From Hydractinia symbiolongicarpus (taxonomy: Eukaryota > Cnidaria > Hydrozoa > Anthoathecata > Hydractiniidae), in NCBI RefSeq assembly GCF_029227915.1, contig NC_079875.1, forward strand, positions 18,283,001-18,347,000: DNA of 64,000 bases. The letters run 5' to 3'. Numbering within the stretch: the first letter of the stretch is position 1; the number at the start of each line of letters is the position of its first letter. A program made the translations under genes and the position numbers. A model generated the notes under the pieces. That model did no database searches, was not told the origin of the DNA, and saw nothing but the letters and a program-made list of their open reading frames with translations. Shown piece by piece: positions 56,977-64,000 of the stretch.

Positions 56977-58755
56977 GTGATGGGCGGAATTAGAAATTTT
57001 AACCTTCTAGATTGGAGAAAAATACTTGGCAAAATTTTTCCAACCATGATTGACAAAAATTGTCTCTTAGGCTGCTACGTTCTTGAGTTACTTGAATATA
57101 TTTTTAAACCCAACATGAGCAGGTTAGATAGAGGTGATCTGTCTAGAAGTTTAAATTATTAATACACAAAAGAAACAGGTCTTCATGGGAAAGAAAGATG
57201 GTGGTGCTAGGCGTACAGCTCAATGAGCATATTCTTCGGTCATTCTTTAAGCCCCAATTTTGTTTGTCTTTTTAATTTCTATCACCATATACTTCCTCTT
57301 TTATAAGAACAACCTTTATAAGAACAACTTTTATAAGAACAATTTTTATAAGAACAATTTTTATAAGAAAAACTTTTGTAAGAACAACTTTTATAAGAAC
57401 AACTTTTATAAGAACAATTTTTATAAGAAAAACTTTTATAAGAACATTTTTTATAAGAACAACTTTTATAAGAACAACTTTTATAAGAACAACTTTTATA
57501 AGAACAACTTTTATAAGAACAATTTTTATAAGAACAACTTTTATAAGAACAACTTTTATAAGAACAACTTTTATAAGAACAACTTTTATAAGAACAACTT
57601 TTATAAGAACAAAAATGTCTTTGTAAACTATGTTCTTTAAGAACACTGAGTAAAAAGATTTGTTACAAAGTTACAGTAAAAAAATACATAATATCCTAAA
57701 TGCATTTGCCCCAGTTCTTTTTTCATTAGCTATTTGGTTGATCAGTTTCCTACGACAAAAACCGTGATAAATTATTAAAGAACGTTATTTTTAACTTCAT
57801 TAATATTTTTTTTAAAACACTGTACAACAGTAATTTTCAGTAAAGCGTAAATCAGCAAAACACCAGCCTCGTGTACGGGTTACTTGAAATCGAGGCAACT
57901 CTTGTTGCGTATGCTTGCTGTATACTCAATAGGAGTATTATTTTCCCCTTTTTTAATAAATTTTGGCGAAAAACAGCACATTTTCGCGCCATTAAAAGTT
58001 AAAATGTCTTGCTAACATCCTTCCTAAAAACAAAAGGCTGAAACTTTTTCCATCTGCGACTTTTTTTGTCGAGATAGCAACACCGCATCAAAGTCTTTTT
58101 AAAAAATAACATATGCCATTTTCCCGCGAAAACATCATGAAATAAATCCCCATTAATAAATACACTGAAATTTTTTGTAAAAGCGATGTTAGTTTGATCA
58201 TGAGGCGATCTTCTGGCATTTCAATACAGGTTAAAATGTGGATGCCAAAAGAGCGTTCATATAATGTTGCCTTAAATTTTCCGTGTGTAAGAAATTCTTA
58301 CTTTACCGCCAAAAAATTTGTCGTGTATCCTGGCCCTTATTATTGTACAACTTGTTTAACATTCTTTTGCTTGACCACAAATTAATTTCATGTTCTATTG
58401 TTATGTTCTTTTGATAAAAGGCTGCTCACAATAATCAGTCGTAATTTTCGTTCCAGGGCGGGAAACTAGATTGCATCTAATGATGTTAGGAGAATTTATT
58501 TTCCAATCTCTGTTTTTCTGTTTAGTATTTTGAAAGTTCATGGATAACATCTGCTGTTTTTTTTTATGCGTGTTTTTTTTTGAATACTACAGTAAAAAGG
58601 GAGCAATGGTTATATAACCTAAAAATGACAGTCAGCTAATATTGTATTGCGATTATTCTGGATTGAAATATACTTTCTCTCAACTAAGATTTTAAAAACA
58701 TCGTAATTAAAAATTAAGCATTTTAAATTCCTAGATACAAAGTGTAAAAAATAAA
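56977..58755. other. Non-coding stretch upstream of MEX3
   Basis: No gene recognised apart from the minisatellite at 57298-57613. The short frames here have no family resemblance. Confidence 0.5.
57298..57613 (+). repeat. 15-bp minisatellite (TTTTATAAGAACAAC)n, about 21 units
   Basis: The unit TTTTATAAGAACAAC varies mainly at CAAC/CAAT/AAAC. Because 15 is a multiple of 3, the array stays open on both strands: plus NNFYK repeats (frame 57260-57640), minus VVLIK repeats (57272-57646). There is no sign of a real protein beyond the array. Confidence 0.92.
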
Positions 58756-58803
58756 CCAATCGTAATTTCTTATTTACATCACGTGGCTATTGAAATTATA
58801 AAA
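58756..58803 (+). promoter_or_regulatory. Candidate MEX3 core promoter (CCAAT, E-box, TATA)
   Basis: CCAAT at 58756-58760, the E-box CACGTG at 58780-58785 and TATAAAA at 58797-58803 are spaced like a core promoter, 81 bp before the MEX3 start codon. They would place the transcript start near 58825. Motif matches only; no transcript evidence. Confidence 0.4.
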
Positions 58804-58827
58804 TACAGTATACAGAATTAAAAACGC

Positions 58828-58887
58828 ATGACGGTGATAAAGAAGTTCAGCTTACGACCAACTTTAAAACTTGTTGCTTCGGAATGA
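58828..58887 (+). CDS. Possible upstream ORF overlapping the MEX3 start
   Basis: ATG at 58828 opens 19 codons ([19 protein letters not shown]) ending in a TGA that overlaps the MEX3 start as ATGA (58884-58887). If it lies in the transcript it could couple or restrain MEX3 translation. If transcription starts near 58825, as the TATA motif predicts, the ATG would be almost at the cap and may be skipped. Confidence 0.25.
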   Translation: MTVIKKFSLRPTLKLVASE

Positions 58888-61558
58888 TTTGCGCAGCGGC
58901 AAACAACAACATATCTACAGCACGATATTACGAGAACACCACCATGATGTCTGCAGAAGAATATTTCAACCAAAATGATTTAACAAAAAATAAACTTGAA
59001 AACATGTACAACATAAATAATAATAATACGATTATGTCAAACGAGTCAACGTTAAACCAAATGACAGATAAAATGGCTTTACTTAGTAATGAAATCGACT
59101 ACACGAAAATCAACGGCCAATCTGCTAATCCTAGTATTGACGAGCAAAGAGCGTTGCAGTTAGCTTTGGAGTTATCTATGTTGGGTTTGACGAATGAAGA
59201 CGAATTAAATTACAATGATTTAAGAGTAAAAAAAAGTATGAATATGACGGAATGTGTTCCTGTGCCTAGCTCAGAGCATGTTGCTGAAATTGTTGGGAGA
59301 CAAGGTAAACTTATATTTTTCTACTTTCTTACATAATTCCTCGCTTTAAAGTGTTTATAAGAAGCTCAAGTTTAAAAAGTTTTTTATTGTAAACAAAAGT
59401 TTTCATAGCTTAAAAAGTTTAAAATTAATAAAACGATTTTTTCTAACACAAGATTTTCTTACACATTCAATACAGGCGTACTTTAAAATATTTTATCCAG
59501 TGTTTTTACCAACTCTTTAAGTTAAACTTTCGCGCCAGATTTTTTTATTTACTTAGCGTGTTTTTGTTCGTCTGTGATAGGGTGTAAATGATATCGTATT
59601 TACTTAACGGACTTATTATTCAAAATACAAGTAAATGGTGCGTTAATATACAGATTTTTTCAACATCTGGGTTAGTTTCGAAAACAAAATCAATATTTGC
59701 TCGTCTGATAACAAATTCTTATACTTTTTATAAATTTACTTTTCAGAGAAGGAAAAAAAATAAAACATTTTCACAATAAACTTTTTAAAACTTTTTGACA
59801 TGTTATGTTTCTCTTGTTGTCAACGAAACATATTTTTTTATAAAAGTTTTTAATCAAAAAAAAGATTGAAGTTTTAAAAAGTTTTTTTGTCAAAAAAAAA
59901 AAACTTTTTAAAAGGTTTTACTTTTTTCAATATATATATATATATATATATGTATAGCAAAACCTTTGGCTTTTTAAAATAATGGACGCCTCCAGGGTGA
60001 ATTCATATTTAATAGTTATAAAGACGTCGTTTAAATTCAACCGGTAATTGTTAGAAAGTTTTTCTCAACTTTTAACGTTTTTTTAAAGCTGGAATGGCTT
60101 CCTGAAATTATGATGTCTATGTTATGAATCCTATTTTTAAAAAAGTTTCTCCTTTAATTTAGTTTTTTATATTATTTTTTTTCGTGAGTAGTTTCAGCGC
60201 TAAAGTGCAATCATTTTTATCTCAAGATTTCGTGATAAAAAGTTCTTCAAAAAAAATTTATTTCAGGGTGCAAGATAAAAGCCCTCCGCGCGAAAACCAA
60301 CACTTATATTAAGACACCAGTCCGTGGAGAGGAGCCTGTTTTCGTGGTGACTGGACGAAAAGAAGACGTCGCTTTAGCCAAACGAGAAATCTTACAGGCA
60401 GCTGAGCACTTCAGTCAAATTAGAGCTTCACGACGAAACAGCTCATCGTTATCACCCCTTGGATCTCCCTCTCCAACAGCTCCAGGCCACATTACGAAAC
60501 AAGTTCGGGTACCCTACAGGGTTGTAGGTTTAGTTGTCGGACCGAAGGGTTCTACAATTAAACGCATCCAGCAAGCTACAAACACCTACATCGTGACTCC
60601 ATCGCGCGACAAGGAGCCTGTTTTTGAAGTGACTGGTTTGCCAGAAAATGTTGACCGCGCTAAACGCGAGGTAGAACAACATATCGCCCTGCGCACTGGA
60701 GGTATCATTGATCCTACACATCCCGAAAGTGATCACATACTAAATGGTTTTACATCGAGTCTTTTTTCACCTGGCTCATCGAGCGGAGGAAGTTTTTCAG
60801 CTTTGCTTGACCACGGCAGCCAACAAAACACACTCAATCAACGTTCCCATTCGATGGATTCGTTTTATCTGAGTGGCCAGTCTAGCGTTTCATCAAAATA
60901 TTCCGACTTAAGTTCAACAACAAGTCCCTTCACAAACAACTCCAATGCGTTTTTCTATGACACGGTCATACCGTCACCCACAACTGACATAGAAAATGGA
61001 ATGTCTCAATTCGACCCTGCACCTGGTTCGCCTGCTCCAAGCTTGTGGCCCGACATGCTTCAAAGAAGCGCATCAATGAGTCGTGCTGTTGGATCACAAA
61101 ACCAGCCGTCTCGTTCGCTTAGCGTCAACACATACTCCTCGAGTGACAACTCCGGTCGATCAAGCCCAGCCCAGTTGCGAAGATTACTCAGCGAGTCAAA
61201 CATCGAAGGGATGACTTCAACATATTCGCATTTCAACGGGACGACCGTTACCAACACTGTGCAGTCACAGTTGGCTCCGGAGACAACATCAATCGTGGAC
61301 ATGTGTAAAGTCACGACTAGTGATGGTGAATCACAAAGCTCCAGTCCAGATTGGCTTGCAAACAAAAACAATATGATCAATATGGCCGTTTCAAAAAAGC
61401 AATGTTGCGTTTGCCAAAGTAATAAAGTTGTCGCTGCCTTGGTTCCTTGTGGTCACAACTTGTTTTGCATGGAGTGTGCCGAGCAAGTGAAAGAAGCCGA
61501 AGGTGAATGTCCTGCTTGTCAGAAAAAAGTTGAAGCCGTTTTGCGTATCTTTTCGTAG
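58884..61558 (+). CDS. mex3: MEX3-type RNA-binding protein, two KH domains plus RING, 2 exons
   Basis: MEX3 proteins bind mRNA 3'UTRs through KH domains and control translation and decay in early development and cell fate. The C-terminal RING can act as a ubiquitin ligase in some members. Exons 58884-59304 and 60267-61558 join in phase 1 across a GT-AG intron, giving 570 aa, within the family range. Visible features: an acidic patch [17 protein letters not shown] (about 89-105), and the hallmark [20 protein letters not shown] leading into KH1, whose GRQG loop (138-141) is split by the intron. KH2 ([18 protein letters not shown] at 232-235) follows. A serine/threonine/asparagine-rich linker comes next, then a C-terminal RING (520-561) with CxxC at C520/C523, [12 protein letters not shown] and CPAC, ending VLRIFS as in vertebrate MEX3. 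The start has G at -3. The gene looks intact. Confidence 0.96.
59305..60266 (+). other. MEX3 intron 1, low complexity
   Basis: The intron begins GTAAAC and ends TTTATTTCAG. It is filled with short AACTTTTTAAAAAGTTT-like palindromic words and has a (TA)n run at about 59931-59951. The open frame at 59588-59779 lies wholly inside it and is not coding. Confidence 0.7.
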
Positions 61559-64000
61559 ATAAAAACGCAGGTTGGTAAAAATTATTTTTGTCGAAAAAAC
61601 AGATGAGGCCTTTTTAAGAGAAATGTTATTTTGGTAGTATTCAATATAATTTATCGTATAAAATCTTTTAAATAATTATACCACTAAAAATATTGAAAAA
61701 TAAATTTTTTTCTACACGTTTTTAGAAGGTGTGCATGTGATACCACGTGATCTTGAAAGCCACTTGAAAGCGGCTGAAGATTAGAGCGGGTTATATTTCT
61801 TTTGAAGACAGCTGTTTATGTTTCTCAAACATGTCGAGTATGTGTTTTTTAAAATACAGAAGCTGAAAAAACGTGGTACCGGAATATTTTACCAGTATTT
61901 GTAGTGAAATCCAATGAAGTAGTTGCTCTTCTTTGTATAAAATAAACGCACATCATCTCATGCATACTTTCTGCTTAAGATTAGACTTTACGGAAAAAAG
62001 ATTTTTTACAAAATGTTTTTGGGTTAAAATATTTTATATGCCTTATTTGTTAATTAAGAACACGGGTTTGTCTCGATTTTTTCCATAAGAGGCTTTCCAA
62101 CAATCTTATCATCAGAGGCTAATCCCCTCATGGAAAATATTATTTCGTTAAGTCAGTCACATTGTAAATAAAGAAAAGAATTCTTTCCCTGATTAGGAGA
62201 AAACACGACCTATTTTGAACTATTTAACAAAGTAATCAATGGTTTTTATGACACTTCAACGAGATTTTCTGATTGTGACTAGCCTGGACACATAGTATCA
62301 TTATCTTTTCATGTTTATTTTTTCCTCAAAGTATAGCCTTATTCATAATATATAGTATAAAAAAAATAGTTTCGTGAACATAAGGATATATATTGGAATA
62401 GGTTTATTTTTGTATAATATTTCAGACAGAGCTTCAAACGGAACTTATTAAGATGACAAAATGCATAATTTGGAATAATTTTTTATAAAATTCTTTATTT
62501 CAAGCGAACAGTAATTGGTTATATTATTTTTTTGCTCGCTTAATCCAGTTTTTAACAAATTGTTGTACATATCACGAAATAAAGCCTATAAAACACCTCT
62601 GCAAAATATTTCTGCATACGTTAGGAACTTCAATTACTTTAAGTTAAAAACACTCATTTTAAATTTCCTAATGAAAATGCCTCTTTAATCATGCACCATA
62701 TTTTTTTCCTTTGTTTTGTATAAAATAATTTTATCCTAGAATTTTTTTGTCTGCACATTGATAAAATAATAAATTTGTTATATAAATTATCTACCGTTTA
62801 CTAAGCTGATATATTTATAGTAGAGAGTATGTTTAAATGTTAGTATTAATAGAAGCGAAACTTTGTTTTAGGAAGTTCGACCATAACTTTAGGAAATCTG
62901 AAAGTCTGAACTCATCTAAAGCTTCGTACTTTTCTTTCATCCTGAAAGTGAAATAATTGACAGCAAAAAGTGGAATGTAATTTTTCCAGAATTTCTTGTT
63001 TCGTAATTTTGAAAATATTCTTGCCTCTGTTGTTCAGTTTTTCTGATTATTAATTGAGCCACTTTTGTACAGGATAACTGTGATAATAGATTTCTTTGAT
63101 TGTTCAGGTGCAGGCGAACAAAACAAATCACAAAACATTACTTCGTAACCGATTACTCATATTTCGGCATATTCTTTGCAAAAACCCAAAGCAATTTGAT
63201 TTGGGTCTCCCTGTGCACGTGACGTCAACATCCATTCATTACTTTAATGAGCAGAGCAATTTGTGATTAGGAGATGATTAAAATGTCGTTAAGATTGGAA
63301 TGTTGATTTCATTATTCCGTTTTTTGCTTTTGTTGATTTAAATGCTGTGGTTAACAGAGACGTGTTGTTGACAAATTTTGTCTCGTTTTTTGTCTCAGAA
63401 GTAATATTTCAAAAAAAAAAAGAAAAATGCTTCAAGAAAGAGGCTACCTTTAATAGATTTGTTTTGTTGTTAAAGAAGTCTTAGCAACTATTCACCATAC
63501 AACTTTAAATTTTCATTGATATTAAGGGTAGCTGTCATTCTCTATTTATACAATATTCGATTTGATTTAAAATTGAATACGTCAGCGTTTATTCTGATAA
63601 TAGTGGCTTGATTATTATTCAGGTTTGAACGACAATTCTCCGATAGCAATATTTTTGCATCTTTCAATATAGATCTTTTATTTTAGTATGATAGCTATTC
63701 TGTGTGTGGACAGAATTTGTTAATGTCTATTTTCTGATTTTAAAAAAAATAAGAAGTCGGTGTTATTTTACTAATTTTATCTATATATATAAATACATTA
63801 TTACGAAAAAAAACTTTTGCCTTTATTACCTGTAATTATATAGAAGTTAACAATATATATTCTAGGGTATGAGAGTGGGTTTGTATAAGCGAGGCATTTT
63901 TTATTATAAGGAGAAAGAAAAAAATTAACTTTTTTCACGACCTGTAGAATTTATTATTAATAAAATTTTTACTAATATGAGAGGAAAAAGTTTAGTAGAT
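61559..64000 (+). other. MEX3 3' UTR and downstream DNA
   Basis: Several AATAAA poly(A) signal candidates follow the stop: about 61700, 61941-61946, 62168 and 62578. Which one ends the mRNA cannot be decided. No further gene is recognised to the window end. Confidence 0.5.

Noticed and set aside
61060..61380. 106-codon minus-strand frame
   Set aside because: Antisense shadow of the serine-rich linker of MEX3.

Overview
This window is AT-rich animal nuclear DNA. It has intron-containing genes with GT-AG splice sites, dense transposable-element debris and several minisatellites. Two host genes are clear. One is a complete 15-exon mitochondrial GABA transaminase (ABAT) on the minus strand, 17064-22194. 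The other is a two-exon MEX3-type KH/RING RNA-binding protein on the plus strand, 58884-61558. The mix of repeat families (DIRS-like relics, a Helentron-like relic, an IS3EU-like transposon, microsatellite-cored Helitrons) with MEX3 and ABAT suggests a marine invertebrate, most likely a cnidarian and perhaps a hydrozoan. That placement is inference from general knowledge of these families, not a database match.

Layout. 1-414: broken LINE reverse transcriptase. 1384-1497: small Helitron. 2365-3035: broken Myb/SANT-like gene. 3241-8256: an apparently intact DNA transposon with 31-bp terminal inverted repeats and a 6-bp target duplication. It carries a DDE integrase-type transposase (plus strand) and a HECT-type ubiquitin-ligase-like gene (minus strand), converging. 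8263-17063: mostly non-coding, with a DIRS-type gag relic (11808-13260) split by a TTAA-flanked piggyBac-like element, and other foldback elements. 17064-22194: ABAT. 22195-28447: non-coding, with a 19-bp minisatellite that has captured a MITE. 28448-39624: three tandem copies of a 3.73-kb unit, the middle one a recombinant of the outer two. 39840-40585: 41-bp minisatellite. 42830-43900: DIRS-type reverse transcriptase relic with its own 404-bp-period tandem duplication, followed by a Helitron. 44515-56905: direct tandem duplication of a roughly 5.9-kb block (6.5 kb in copy 2 because of a 578-bp indel). Each copy carries an internally deleted Helentron-like gene (2A peptide, cysteine-peptidase-like region, PIF1 helicase tail, endonuclease domain). 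57298-57613: 15-bp minisatellite. 58756-61558: candidate promoter, possible upstream ORF, and MEX3.

The two host genes have unrelated roles. ABAT degrades GABA in mitochondria; MEX3 is a post-transcriptional regulator. The rest mainly records transposition, nested insertion and recent tandem rearrangement. The most noteworthy items are the transposon pairing an integrase-like transposase with a HECT-type gene, the 2A-bearing Helentron relic duplicated with its internal deletion, and the triplicated block in which an unequal crossover can be placed within about 10 bp. Exon boundaries were read by eye from splice consensus and reading-frame continuity, and sequence identities were judged by eye.
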